Shown here: one piece after another, positions 17,432 to 26,275 of the stretch
Position numbering within the stretch: position 1 is the first letter of the stretch
How the letters are laid out: each line of letters begins with the position of its first letter
Origin: Desulfarculales bacterium UBA702
GTDB taxonomy: Bacteria > Desulfobacterota > Syntrophobacteria > Syntrophobacterales > Syntrophobacteraceae
Direction: 5' to 3'
Length of the DNA: 64,000 nucleotides
Assembly (NCBI GenBank): GCA_002298165.1
Contig: DBMI01000095.1
Span: forward strand, 1-64,000
Made by a program: the position numbers and the translations under genes
Notes under the pieces: generated by a model
What the model saw: the letters and a program-made list of their open reading frames with translations, nothing else
Told to the model about the DNA's origin: nothing
The model's database searches: none

Positions 17432-18550
17432 ATGAAGAAGCGTATATTCATAACCTGTTTAGCCCTGGTTCTCGTTGCCGCCGTCCTTGCCGGAATCAAG
17501 ATCATGCAGATCTGGGCGATGATCGAGCAGGGTAAGAAAATGGTCCCGCCAAGCGAAACCATTACCGCTGCCGTTGTGACTTCCGATTTGTGGCAGAGGG
17601 AGCTTAGCGCTATCGGCACACTTTCGGCCGTCCAGGGTGTCACCATTTCAGCCGAGCTAGCAGGCAAGGTCGCAAAAATAGCGTTTGTTCCGGGCCACTC
17701 GGTGAATAAAGGGGATTTGCTGATTTCGCAGGATACTTCCTCCGAAGAAGCCGATCTGCCCGGTGCCGAAGCCCAGGCGAAGATGGCAAAGGCGGACCTC
17801 GATCGTGCAGCGAAGATGATTAAGGAGAAGATCATTTCGCAGGCCGATTATGACAAAGCTTCTGCTGCTTACGACCAGGCGCTCTCAAGGGTGAAAAACA
17901 TCCGTGTGACGATATCCAAAAAGAATATTCGCGCTCCTTTCAGCGGCCGCCTGGGTATCCGCCAGGTAAATTTGGGACAGATACTCAGGGAAGGCGATCC
18001 TATTGTCACTCTGCAGTCCCTTGATCCGACTTTTGTCGATTTCACCCTTCCCCAGCAACAGATGAACCAGTTGAATGTTGATCTGCGTGTGCGCGTGATT
18101 TGCGACGCTCTGCCCGGTGTAACTGTAGAAGGCCGTATCACCGCAATTAATCCTATTGTGGAAAGCGGGACCCGCAATGTCCAGATTCAGGCTACGGTAT
18201 CCAACAAAGAGGAAAGACTCCGCCCCGGTATGTTTGTCAATGTAGCCATAGAATTGCCCAATAAGGAAAGTGTGCTGTTAATCCCCTCCACCGCAGTGCT
18301 CTATGCTCCTTACGGAGATTCGGTTTTTATTGTCGAGAGCAAGAAGGAGGGCGGTGGAGATGTGCTCCGACAGCAGTTCGTTCGGCTTGGAGATAAACGC
18401 GGCGATTTTGTCGTGGTATCGAACGGACTTAACGAGGGAGACAAGGTCGTAAGCACCGGTGTCTTCAAGCTGCGTAACGGACAGGCAGTGAAACTGGACA
18501 ACAGGCTTGCCCCAAACTTTAAGCAGGCTCCCGCACCGGAGAACAACTAG
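17432..18550 (+). CDS. RND efflux periplasmic adaptor (HlyD/AcrA family)
   Basis: The 372-residue membrane-fusion protein linking permease and outer-membrane channel. One N-terminal membrane anchor (KRIFITCLALVLVAAVLAG) is followed by a biotinyl-lipoyl half motif (GKVAKIAFVPGHSVNKGDLLISQD), a short alpha hairpin, the second lipoyl half (IRAPFSGRLGIRQVNLGQILREGDPI) and the beta-barrel and membrane-proximal domains (RPGMFVNVAIELP). The hairpin is short, as in MexH/MdtA-like adaptors for HAE1 pumps. Start ATG 17432 has CAGGAG upstream. It ends 3 bases before the permease. Confidence 0.95.
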   Translation: MKKRIFITCLALVLVAAVLAGIKIMQIWAMIEQGKKMVPPSETITAAVVTSDLWQRELSAIGTLSAVQGVTISAELAGKVAKIAFVPGHSVNKGDLLISQDTSSEEADLPGAEAQAKMAKADLDRAAKMIKEKIISQADYDKASAAYDQALSRVKNIRVTISKKNIRAPFSGRLGIRQVNLGQILREGDPIVTLQSLDPTFVDFTLPQQQMNQLNVDLRVRVICDALPGVTVEGRITAINPIVESGTRNVQIQATVSNKEERLRPGMFVNVAIELPNKESVLLIPSTAVLYAPYGDSVFIVESKKEGGGDVLRQQFVRLGDKRGDFVVVSNGLNEGDKVVSTGVFKLRNGQAVKLDNRLAPNFKQAPAPENN

Positions 18551-18553
18551 ACC

Positions 18554-21500
18554 ATGAAGCTCACTGACCTTTTCATACGCCGTCCCGTGCTGGCCGTCGT
18601 GGTCAACCTGGTCATCGTAATAGCCGGACTTCAGGCGATCCGATACCTCAACGTCCAGCAGTACCCGAGAAGCGAAAATTCAGCTATCACCGTCACCACA
18701 ACGTATACCGGGGCAAGCGCCGAACTGGTCGGCGGTTTCATCACCACTCCTCTCGAACGCGCTGTTGCGGCTGCCGACGGCATCGAGTACATGGAATCTC
18801 AGAGCACTCTTGGCCTCTCTACAATAAAGGTGCGGCTCAAGCTCAACTACGATTCCACCAAGGCACTGGCCGAGATCAGTTCGAAGGTGGATCAGGTGCG
18901 CCGCGACCTTCCTCCCGAGGCCGAGGTGCCCGTTCTTAGCATCGAAACTGCCGACAGCCAGTTTGCATCAGCTTATCTGAGCTTTGCCTCCGACGTCTTG
19001 CAGCAAAACGAAATTACCGATTACCTGGTGCGAGTCGTTCAACCCCGCCTCGCAACCGTTCAAGGGGTGCAGCGGGCCGAAATTTTGGGCGGTCGGACCT
19101 TTGCCATGCGCATTTGGCTACATCCCGATCAGATGGCGGCACTCAACATCAGCCCGACCCTTGTCCGCCAGGCGCTTGCCGCCAATAACTTTCTATCAGC
19201 CGTGGGCAGGAGCAAGGGTTCGTACATCCAGGTCAACTTGACCGCGGACACAAATCTGCGCAGTGTCGAGGATTTCAAACGCCTTGTTGTGTACCAGCAG
19301 AACGGAACAATTGTGCGGTTGGGTGATATTGCGGACATCGTACTGGGCGCGGAAGATTACGATGCCGAGGTCCGCTTCATCGGCCAGGTTGCGGTATTCA
19401 TGGGGATTTGGCCGTTGCCGAGCGCTAACTCCCTCGACGTAATCAAGGGGATCCGGACCGAGATGGCGGCAATTGAACGTGACCTGCCAACCGGCCTCTC
19501 CGCACGTATTGCCTACGACGCAACCGACTATATCTCTAATTCGATCAGTGAAGTGCTACACACCCTTGGGGACACGCTGCTGATTGTCATGGTTGTCATT
19601 TTTCTCTTCCTGGGCTCCTTCCGATCTGTCCTGATCCCGGTAGTAGCCATACCGCTTTCCCTGATCGGAGCGGTCTTCCTGATGCAGGCATTCGGGTTTA
19701 CGGTAAATATTCTCACCCTTCTGGCCATAGTTCTCTCTGTCGGCCTCGTGGTAGATGATGCCATTGTTGTGGTTGAAAATGTCGAACGCCACCTGGATGA
19801 AGGAAAATCGCCCCTCGAAGCCGCTCTGATTGGTGCGCGTGAGCTGGTCGGCCCCATCATTGCCATGACAATCACGCTTGCCGCTGTTTATCTACCTATT
19901 GGTTTGCAGGGCGGACTTACCGGTTCACTTTTCCGTGAGTTTGCTTTTACCCTGGCCGGCGCCGTTACAATCTCCGGGGTTGTCGCGCTGACGCTATCGC
20001 CGGTTATGTGCTCGAAGCTACTCAAGCATGAAATGCGGGAGCGTGGGTTTTCAGGAATAATATCCCGATCCTTCAACCGCCTTAAAGGCAGCTATGGCCG
20101 CCTGCTCTCATCCACGCTGTCGGCCCGGCCGGCTGTCTATGCCGTCTGGGTGGTTATCACCGTTCTCACGATTCCGATGTTCAGCATGTCCGCAAAGGAA
20201 CTTGCCCCAACAGAGGACCAGGGGGTGATCTTCGGAATTCTCAACTCGTCCGCCAATTCGACTCTCGACCAGAACAGCCATTTCGCCGCTGCTGTAAACC
20301 AGGTCTTCCTCGGTATAGCGGAAACCGACTTCACCTTTCAGATAACCCTTCCAAACTCCGGATTCAGCGGAATGGTAGTAAAGCCGTGGGGTGAGCGCAA
20401 ACGCAACATCTTCCAGATTTTGCCGGAAGTTCAGCATAAACTGGGGGAAATTCCAGGGGTCCAGATCTTCCCGGTAACGCCACCACCTCTACCCGGCGGG
20501 GGCGACTTCCCCGTCGAGATCGTAGTGGCATCGACTGCCCCAATCGACCAGATCCTTGGAATTGCAAACGATCTGCAGATGAAGGCCGCGAAGAGCGGGA
20601 TGTTCGTTTTTCCGCCGCTAATCGACGTCAAAATCGACCAACCCCAGTCCGAGTTCATAATCGACAAGGACAAAGTGGCAGCCCTGGGGCTCAACCTGGG
20701 GCAGATCGGCGGTGATCTGGGCAGCATGGTGGGTGGGGGCTTTGTTAACCGCTTCGATATTTCGGGGCGCAGCTACAAGGTCATTCCCCAGATTCAGCGA
20801 ATCAACCGCTTAAACCCCGACCAGTTGCAGGACATCTACGTAACCGGTCCCAATAACAAACTCATACAGCTCAGTACCATCGCGACCCAGCGCAACACGG
20901 TGGTGCCTCGCTCGATAAACCATTTTCAGCAACTCAATGCGGTCAAGCTGAGCGCGATACCGATGCGCCCCCTAGATGAGGCGCTTCGATTCTTTGAAAA
21001 CGAGGCAGCCAGTTTACTTCCAACCGGATACGTCCTTGATTACACCGGTGAGTCCCGGCAGCTGAGAAAAGAAGGAAACAAGTTTCTCCCTGCATTCTCC
21101 CTGGCCGTTATCCTCATATTCCTTGTGCTTGCGGCCCAGTTCAACAGCTTCCGCGATCCTTTCGTAATCCTGGCGGGATCGGTGCCGCTGGCCTTGTTCG
21201 GGGCCCTTATATTCACATTCCTCAAGATGCCTGACCCGAACGTTCCTTTTATGACAAACGGTTGGACGACAGCACTTAACATCTATTCGCAGGTTGGACT
21301 GGTTACCCTGGTGGGGCTTGTATCAAAAAACGGCATCCTGATAGTCGAATTCGCCAACAAGCTCCAGATGGAGGGCCTTTCCAAATTCGAGGCGGCCCAC
21401 CAGGCAGCCGTGACAAGGCTCAGACCTGTTCTTATGACCAGTGCGGCTACAATCGCCGGCCACTTCCCCCTGACCCTCGTCACGGGAGCAGGGGCAGCGG

Positions 21501-21643
21501 CCCGTAACTCCATAGGACTGGTGCTCGTGGGGGGCATGTTCATCGGGACCGTATTCACACTTTTCGTCATTCCGTCCATCTATGTGCTGATAGCGCGGGA
21601 CCACAGTCATGAATCGCAAGTCGAAATGAAGTTGCATCAATGA
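18554..21643 (+). CDS. RND multidrug efflux permease, HAE1 family
   Basis: A proton-driven inner-membrane pump of 1029 residues, the usual AcrB size. Twelve membrane segments are arranged in two repeats: one after FIRRPVLAVVVNLVIV, then the cluster around 335-550, one near 545, and the C-terminal cluster from about 855. The proton-relay aspartates are D401-D402 in GLVVDDAIVVVENV. Large periplasmic loops lie at about 30-330 and 570-850. It is translationally next to its adaptor and outer-membrane factor, so the full pump is encoded here, preceded by TetR. Substrates cannot be predicted from sequence. Confidence 0.97.
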   Translation: MKLTDLFIRRPVLAVVVNLVIVIAGLQAIRYLNVQQYPRSENSAITVTTTYTGASAELVGGFITTPLERAVAAADGIEYMESQSTLGLSTIKVRLKLNYDSTKALAEISSKVDQVRRDLPPEAEVPVLSIETADSQFASAYLSFASDVLQQNEITDYLVRVVQPRLATVQGVQRAEILGGRTFAMRIWLHPDQMAALNISPTLVRQALAANNFLSAVGRSKGSYIQVNLTADTNLRSVEDFKRLVVYQQNGTIVRLGDIADIVLGAEDYDAEVRFIGQVAVFMGIWPLPSANSLDVIKGIRTEMAAIERDLPTGLSARIAYDATDYISNSISEVLHTLGDTLLIVMVVIFLFLGSFRSVLIPVVAIPLSLIGAVFLMQAFGFTVNILTLLAIVLSVGLVVDDAIVVVENVERHLDEGKSPLEAALIGARELVGPIIAMTITLAAVYLPIGLQGGLTGSLFREFAFTLAGAVTISGVVALTLSPVMCSKLLKHEMRERGFSGIISRSFNRLKGSYGRLLSSTLSARPAVYAVWVVITVLTIPMFSMSAKELAPTEDQGVIFGILNSSANSTLDQNSHFAAAVNQVFLGIAETDFTFQITLPNSGFSGMVVKPWGERKRNIFQILPEVQHKLGEIPGVQIFPVTPPPLPGGGDFPVEIVVASTAPIDQILGIANDLQMKAAKSGMFVFPPLIDVKIDQPQSEFIIDKDKVAALGLNLGQIGGDLGSMVGGGFVNRFDISGRSYKVIPQIQRINRLNPDQLQDIYVTGPNNKLIQLSTIATQRNTVVPRSINHFQQLNAVKLSAIPMRPLDEALRFFENEAASLLPTGYVLDYTGESRQLRKEGNKFLPAFSLAVILIFLVLAAQFNSFRDPFVILAGSVPLALFGALIFTFLKMPDPNVPFMTNGWTTALNIYSQVGLVTLVGLVSKNGILIVEFANKLQMEGLSKFEAAHQAAVTRLRPVLMTSAATIAGHFPLTLVTGAGAAARNSIGLVLVGGMFIGTVFTLFVIPSIYVLIARDHSHESQVEMKLHQ

Positions 21644-21799
21644 GATAGCCGGAGTCGTCAGACAGCGCTTCGATATATGCCGCCCTTGTTCCTCGGGATC
21701 ATCTCTGGGGTAATTGTAATATCAGTTGGGATTTTTGGCGTGCATTTGTAAGTACATGGCGAGGTCATTTCCAGATGGCTTGAAATGATTTCCATGGGA

Positions 21800-22687
21800 T
21801 TACTTTGCGTAGCGCCTGGTCATTTTTGCGCAAAAATCTCCAAATTCCTCAAGGCCCTTCGGTGGACTGGTGTGGTGAGGCCGGATTCCACAGGAATCAG
21901 GGGTAAAGCAGAATGTGATTGTTACCTGGAATTCATCCAGTGCTTTCATCATGCGGTCAAACCATGCCTCAGCGTTTGGACGATGGCTGTCAGCCCAGCT
22001 TAGCCCCGTTCTGATATAGGTGACTCCCAGTTTCCGCATCCAGTTTACCGCACTTTCGAGGCGGTGGTCCTCGAAGTGGAACCACTGGCAGATGCCAATT
22101 TCCGGTGTGTACTCCGGAAAGATCGACAGTGCTTTTTTGGGCGTACCATCTTCACGCACGAGCCCCATATAAAAGTGTCGGTAATATGAGGATCCTTCGG
22201 CCTCGCGGTGGCGCGTCGTTGCCGGCCAGGCCTTAGGAAGATCAAACAGGCTGTACCAGTGGATCCGCTCCGAGCGGCCGATCAGAAGTTCGGCGGTGCA
22301 CTTCAAGCCAAACTCCTGTACTTCTTCCGCGCCAAATGTCGATACGCCGACTTCCGATATCCAGATTGGCAGATCTGTCACTGCCTGTATTTGCTTTATC
22401 TTGTCAGGCCATTCGTGGATGGTCCAATGGTTCCAGTCGAGCGGGAAGCCATGAATGGCAACCCTGTCGAGCAGATCCAACACTCCTTTGCTGGTCATGT
22501 TGGCGATAAAATCGGGGTCGATCGGCGAAATGCCGCCAAGCACTCGCGGAAGACCGGGATTTTCAGCGGCAACTGCACTGGCGGCAAGTTTGGTCATCTC
22601 CGCGAACATGTGCCAGTCGGGGTCAATTTGGAAATCCCAGTGTGAATAATTGTTTGGCTCATTCCAGAACATTACTGCCTCGACCAC
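21800..22687 (-). CDS. glycosidase-like TIM-barrel protein with circularly permuted order
   Basis: A 295-residue clan GH-A-like protein. Near the N-terminus is VMFWNEPNN with the predicted acid/base glutamate E10; then come AIHGFPLDW and the predicted nucleophile E112 in IWISEVGVS. From about residue 200 comes what normally starts such barrels: a strand and helix with LRKLGV-like MRKLGVTYIRTGLSWAD, then ITFCFTP, ending FCAKMTRRYAK. So strands 4-8 precede strands 1-3. I recall similar proteins annotated as beta-xylosidase in other bacteria with this same order, so it is probably a family trait. The start is GTG with GGGGAGG six bases before. No signal peptide. It is paired with the methyltransferase upstream on the same strand. 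Confidence 0.8.
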   Translation of the reverse strand: MVEAVMFWNEPNNYSHWDFQIDPDWHMFAEMTKLAASAVAAENPGLPRVLGGISPIDPDFIANMTSKGVLDLLDRVAIHGFPLDWNHWTIHEWPDKIKQIQAVTDLPIWISEVGVSTFGAEEVQEFGLKCTAELLIGRSERIHWYSLFDLPKAWPATTRHREAEGSSYYRHFYMGLVREDGTPKKALSIFPEYTPEIGICQWFHFEDHRLESAVNWMRKLGVTYIRTGLSWADSHRPNAEAWFDRMMKALDEFQVTITFCFTPDSCGIRPHHTSPPKGLEEFGDFCAKMTRRYAK

Positions 22688-22714
22688 AAAATTCCTCCCC
22701 TTGAGTAAGCTTGC

Positions 22715-23488
22715 CTATTTCATAGCGCCGGCCGGCAGGTTTTCTTTTGAAAACTCAGGTGCTTCGACCCTTCGGCATGCATAAACCTCTTCCTCGGGAT
22801 TTGATATAATTTCGAACCCCGAACTTCTCAGAAGCGCTTCCACGCACGACTTGTTTGGTACCCACCAATTCGTGGGGTCACCTGAATACCGGTTCTCGAT
22901 AAAGTACATCGAAGGAAAGCCCGGCTCATGGAATATCTCCTGCTCGGAAAAAGGATAGTCGTATGCGACTTGATCAATGCTACTACTTCCACGAAGCATT
23001 GACTGAAAGATAAGGATGTCTTTTGCCGCATATTCATGGATCAAATCGAGAGCAAGGAGAGGATGCCGAAGATGGTAGAAAAGCCCCATAAAGATGACAA
23101 TGTCGAACCGTTCGCCCAATTCGGCCACCTCATAGACCGACATCTGGTTAAATTCGATCTCCATTCCGTGCACACGAGCGGCAAACCTGGCTTGTTCGAG
23201 GTATGCCGAGTCGTGATCTATGGCTATGACCCTGTCGGCTCCGCGTTTCTTCATCTCTATCGAATAGAACCCGGCATTGCAGCCGATATCGAGGACGGTC
23301 TTTCCCCTCAAGTCGGATGGCATCGCATGTGAGAACCGGGTCCACTTTATCGAGGGATAGTCACCAAGGAAGTGATCCGGAGCTGTTTGTATTCCGCAAA
23401 GGTTCATATTATGAAACCATGGGCCCAGCTCCGTTATTCTATTCTTTATCTGTTCGGTTGATAAGATGCATTCGTGCGGCTTGCCCAT
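22715..23488 (-). CDS. SAM-dependent methyltransferase, TIGR04290/CmoB-like
   Basis: A 257-residue class I methyltransferase. Motif I is VLDIGCNAGFYSIEM, the acidic residue of motif II is in VIAIDHD, and IVIFMGLFYHLRHPLLAL is the post-motif region; this pattern resembles CmoB and the family I know as TIGR04290. The flanking WFHNMNLCGIQTAPDHFLGDYP supports that. Two adjacent ATGs exist (23491 and 23488); AAGGAG lies better for the second. It is 27 bases upstream of the permuted glycosidase and on the same strand, so the pair is probably one transcript. A modification of a sugar or glycoconjugate is a reasonable guess. Confidence 0.85.
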   Translation of the reverse strand: MGKPHECILSTEQIKNRITELGPWFHNMNLCGIQTAPDHFLGDYPSIKWTRFSHAMPSDLRGKTVLDIGCNAGFYSIEMKKRGADRVIAIDHDSAYLEQARFAARVHGMEIEFNQMSVYEVAELGERFDIVIFMGLFYHLRHPLLALDLIHEYAAKDILIFQSMLRGSSSIDQVAYDYPFSEQEIFHEPGFPSMYFIENRYSGDPTNWWVPNKSCVEALLRSSGFEIISNPEEEVYACRRVEAPEFSKENLPAGAMK

Positions 23489-23891
23489 CATGCTCCTTCA
23501 CAAACAAATAGCTTAGATTAAATATCAGGAAAGAGATCTATACATGATGAATAACGAAACTAGGAATTTAGAAACTTTTTAGAAATTAGGTGAAAATGGT
23601 ATCTTTGCGCAGAATACTGTACTGATCGAGATTCTGGATGCATGAAGTTCCTACCGGTGGATAAGCCTGCAGGTTGAACGGAAATGGACCTGATTGGCTG
23701 ATACGACCGACATTCTGGAGTCCATTTTTCGCCAATGGCGTAACCTTGCCTGGAAACCTGCTTCAGCTTTCGATGAGTCGCTATTGTCTGAATGATTAAT
23801 TTTATAATGGACATGCATTCCATTGCCCTACAACTGAGCTTAAATCAGTTGTCCAGGCAATCCGCAATTTCGGTAAGAAGGAGAATGGCAA
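23489..23891. other. intergenic region between divergent genes
   Basis: About 400 bases without a credible gene. It must hold the promoters of the methyltransferase pair (leftward) and the DUF1003 gene (rightward). The only structure noted is a small inverted repeat AACTGA/TCAGTT at 23832-23850. I see no clear -35/-10 pair. Confidence 0.5.
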
Positions 23892-24441
23892 ATGGCGCGT
23901 GCAGCCAGGGAAACCGAGTTCGCCCAGGTCACAACACGAAACATAACTGCTCTTCTGAAAAAGGCGAAGCAAGGAGGATAAGCAACGGGTTTGGCAGAAC
24001 AAACTTGCCGATGCAATTACTGGATTTACGGGCAATATGAAATTCGTATACATCCACCTAGTGCTGTTTGGGACATGGATAATCATAAACCTCCCATGGG
24101 CTCCCGGCTTCATTAGATTTGATCCCTCTTTCGTGATACTTGCGATGTTTGCCTCGGTCGAAGCAATCTTTCTATCCACTTTCATCCTGATTACGCAGAA
24201 CCGGATGACTGAAATCGCGGGTAAAAGGGCAGACCTGGATCTGCAGATCAGTTTGCTTGCGGAACATGAAATTACGCGTCTTGTATCACTGGTAATCAAG
24301 ATTGCGGACAAAATGGGAATTGAAGAATCCCGGGATCCGGAATTGGAGGAACTTGAACGTGACGTTGCTCCCGAGGCGGTCCTGGACAAAATTGAAGAAA
24401 CTAAATCAGAACTGGTGAGGGGCAAGGAAGTGGGCGATTAA
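23892..24441 (+). pseudogene. DUF1003 membrane protein interrupted by one extra A
   Basis: DUF1003 proteins are small inner-membrane proteins of unknown role. Translation from ATG 23892, which has AAGGAG eight bases upstream, gives MARAARETEFAQVTTRNIT then ALLKKAK and stops early. Removing one A from the A5 run at 23958-23962 joins it to RRSKEDKQRVWQNKLADAIT and GFTGNMKFVYIH, followed by two membrane segments, FIRFDPSF, EAIFLSTFILITQNR and ADLDLQISLLAEHE, all hallmark DUF1003 sequence, ending at 24441. Without repair only the part from ATG 24037 (134 residues) is open, lacking a ribosome site and the N-terminus. An indel in a homopolymer may be a sequencing artefact or a phase-variable or dead allele. 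Confidence 0.85.
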
Positions 24442-24675
24442 TGCTTGTAGTACCGGCGCTGGTCTAGTCAGGGCATGGAATAAGCTGATCCCTGTGCAAT
24501 GCGGAAGTTGATGTTAAAATAAGTTCCGGGCAAAAATTTAATATTTCCGAGTGCCGAGTTTTCATATACATATTCATCGAGGCGTGCCTGCGGTGCGGGT
24601 TTTGACTGAATTGCGCCATCGCAGCATGGGGTCTTAAGACTATTCTGCCAGGAAATATTTAAGGGGAATTTTAAA

Positions 24676-25107
24676 ATGCGAATCATAATCGGAGCTGATC
24701 ACGGGGGATTTCAATTAAAGGCGGCAATCATCTCGTTTTTAAAAAATGAGGGCTTCGATGATATTGTTGACGTGGGCACTAACAGCGCTGATTCGGTGGA
24801 TTACCCGGTCTATGGGCTCAAAGTGGCGCGTGCGGTCGCGGCCGGCGAGGCTGATCGTGGGATTCTGGTGTGTGGAAGCGGCATAGGAATGTGCATGAGT
24901 GCAAACAGGGTTCCCGGAGTTCGGGCCGCTGCAGCCTACGAACCTTTCGCAGCCAAGATGAGCCGGCGACATAACAACTGCAATATCCTATGTCTTGGTG
25001 AACGATTTACGGGCCGCGACCTCGCGCTCGAAATCGTATCCGTATGGCTGAAAGAAGAATTTGAAGGGGGTCGCCACTCGAAGAGAATCGAGCTTATTGA
25101 TAAGTAG
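24676..25107 (+). CDS. rpiB: ribose-5-phosphate isomerase B
   Basis: Interconverts ribose 5-phosphate and ribulose 5-phosphate in the non-oxidative pentose phosphate route. The 143-residue protein is full length. It shows GADHGGFQLK at the N-terminus, the catalytic cysteine loop VCGSGIGMCMSANR, and the substrate-binding RRHNNCNILCLGER (all typical RpiB/LacAB). The ATG follows AAGGGGA at nine bases. It stands alone, with about 230 bases in front containing the palindrome GTCTTAAGAC at 24631-24640, and about 270 bases behind before glyQ. Confidence 0.97.
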   Translation: MRIIIGADHGGFQLKAAIISFLKNEGFDDIVDVGTNSADSVDYPVYGLKVARAVAAGEADRGILVCGSGIGMCMSANRVPGVRAAAAYEPFAAKMSRRHNNCNILCLGERFTGRDLALEIVSVWLKEEFEGGRHSKRIELIDK

Positions 25108-25265
25108 TTGTCGAGTTCGGTTGAGAGTTGCGGGTTTGGGCGCTAAACGGGGGTTTGCAGAAAGACAGAAGTTGCTATGTCCATGCTGATGGAAAGATAA
25201 ACCCGGAACCTGCAGTACTTACTCGCAACCCGCAACCCGCAACCTGATCCGTCAACCCTTTTCCC

Positions 25266-25294
25266 TTGACATACGGTTAGTTGCCCCCATATAT
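25266..25294 (+). promoter_or_regulatory. candidate sigma-70 promoter of glyQS
   Basis: TTGACA at 25266-25271, then 17 bases, then ATATAT at 25289-25294 (or TATATC one base later). Transcription would start about 80 bases before the glyQ ATG. Just upstream, CGCAACC occurs three times in tandem (25224-25244), of unknown meaning. Confidence 0.55.
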
Positions 25295-25378
25295 CAAAAT
25301 TCCCCTAAGTTTTTTGAAAGAAGCGCCGCCGGCGAATTGCCGGATCTCTTTCGAATTTTTGTTTCCAAAGGAGTAAAA

Positions 25379-26257
25379 ATGACATTCCAGGAACTGATAC
25401 TCGCGCTTAACAAGTTCTGGGCCGACAAAGGCTGTCTTATCCAGCAGCCTTACGACCTGGAGGTTGGCGCAGGGACGTTCAATCCCGCTACTTTTCTCAG
25501 GGTGCTCGGCCCGGAGCCGTACAATGTTGCCTACGTAGAGCCTTCCCGGAGGCCGACCGACGGCCGCTATGGCGAAAACCCAAACCGGCTGCAGCACTAT
25601 TACCAGTACCAGGTAATCTTGAAACCCTCTCCTGAAGACTCGCAAGGCCTTTATCTTGAAAGCATGAAGAGCTTCGGGATTGACCCTCTGGAGCACGACA
25701 TCCGCTTCGTCGAAGACGATTGGGAATCTCCGACCCTTGGCGCATCTGGGCTGGGATGGGAGGTTTGGCTCGACGGAATGGAAATCACCCAGTTCACCTA
25801 TTTCCAGCAGGTAGGGGGGATTTCGCTGCAACCGGTAAGCCTTGAACTCACCTACGGGCTCGAGCGAATTGCCATGTACCTCCAGGGCGTTAACAGCGTC
25901 TATGACCTAATCTGGAGCGGGGATGTGACTTATGGCGACGTACACCACAAGGGTGAGGTCGAGTGGTCGCACTACAATTTTGAAGAGGCGAATATCGATA
26001 TGCTCCTCAACCTCTTCAATATGTACGAGGCAGAATCGATCCGCATGAACGAGCGTGGACTGGTCCTTCCAAGTTACGATTATACGCTTAAGTGTTCCCA
26101 TGTATTCAATCTGCTGGATGCGCGCGGGGCGATTAGCGTTACTGAGAGGACAAACTACATCGCCAGGGTAAGAAACCTTGCGCGGCTGGTCGCTCACGCG
26201 TACTACGCACAACGCGAGCAGATGGGATTTCCCCTTCTTAATAAGTGGCGGGCATAG
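25379..26257 (+). CDS. glyQ: glycyl-tRNA synthetase alpha subunit
   Basis: The catalytic subunit of the tetrameric bacterial glycyl-tRNA synthetase, class II. It has 292 residues, normal for GlyQ. Diagnostic sequence includes FQELILALNKFWADKGC, QPYDLEVGAGTFNPATFLR, AYVEPSRRPTDGRYGENPNRLQ and GWEVWLDGMEITQFTYFQQ. The ATG at 25379 follows AAAGGAG; a frame extension to 25337 is not needed. It is 18 bases before glyS and the two subunits are certainly cotranscribed. Confidence 0.98.
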   Translation: MTFQELILALNKFWADKGCLIQQPYDLEVGAGTFNPATFLRVLGPEPYNVAYVEPSRRPTDGRYGENPNRLQHYYQYQVILKPSPEDSQGLYLESMKSFGIDPLEHDIRFVEDDWESPTLGASGLGWEVWLDGMEITQFTYFQQVGGISLQPVSLELTYGLERIAMYLQGVNSVYDLIWSGDVTYGDVHHKGEVEWSHYNFEEANIDMLLNLFNMYEAESIRMNERGLVLPSYDYTLKCSHVFNLLDARGAISVTERTNYIARVRNLARLVAHAYYAQREQMGFPLLNKWRA

Positions 26258-26275
26258 GAGCTGGCGGAGGATATA

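Noticed and set aside
19528..19875. Minus-strand frames inside the RND permease gene
   Set aside because: Shadow frames opposite a strongly conserved permease.
21765..21788. Inverted repeat TCATTTC/GAAATGA between the RND permease and glycosidase genes considered as a terminator
   Set aside because: Only 7 bp with no T run on either strand.
24631..24640. GTCTTAAGAC palindrome before rpiB considered as an operator
   Set aside because: A 10-bp palindrome alone is weak evidence and no regulator is nearby.
25224..25244. Three tandem CGCAACC heptamers considered as a CRISPR or iteron
   Set aside because: Too short and too few, with no spacers; only noted beside the glyQS promoter.
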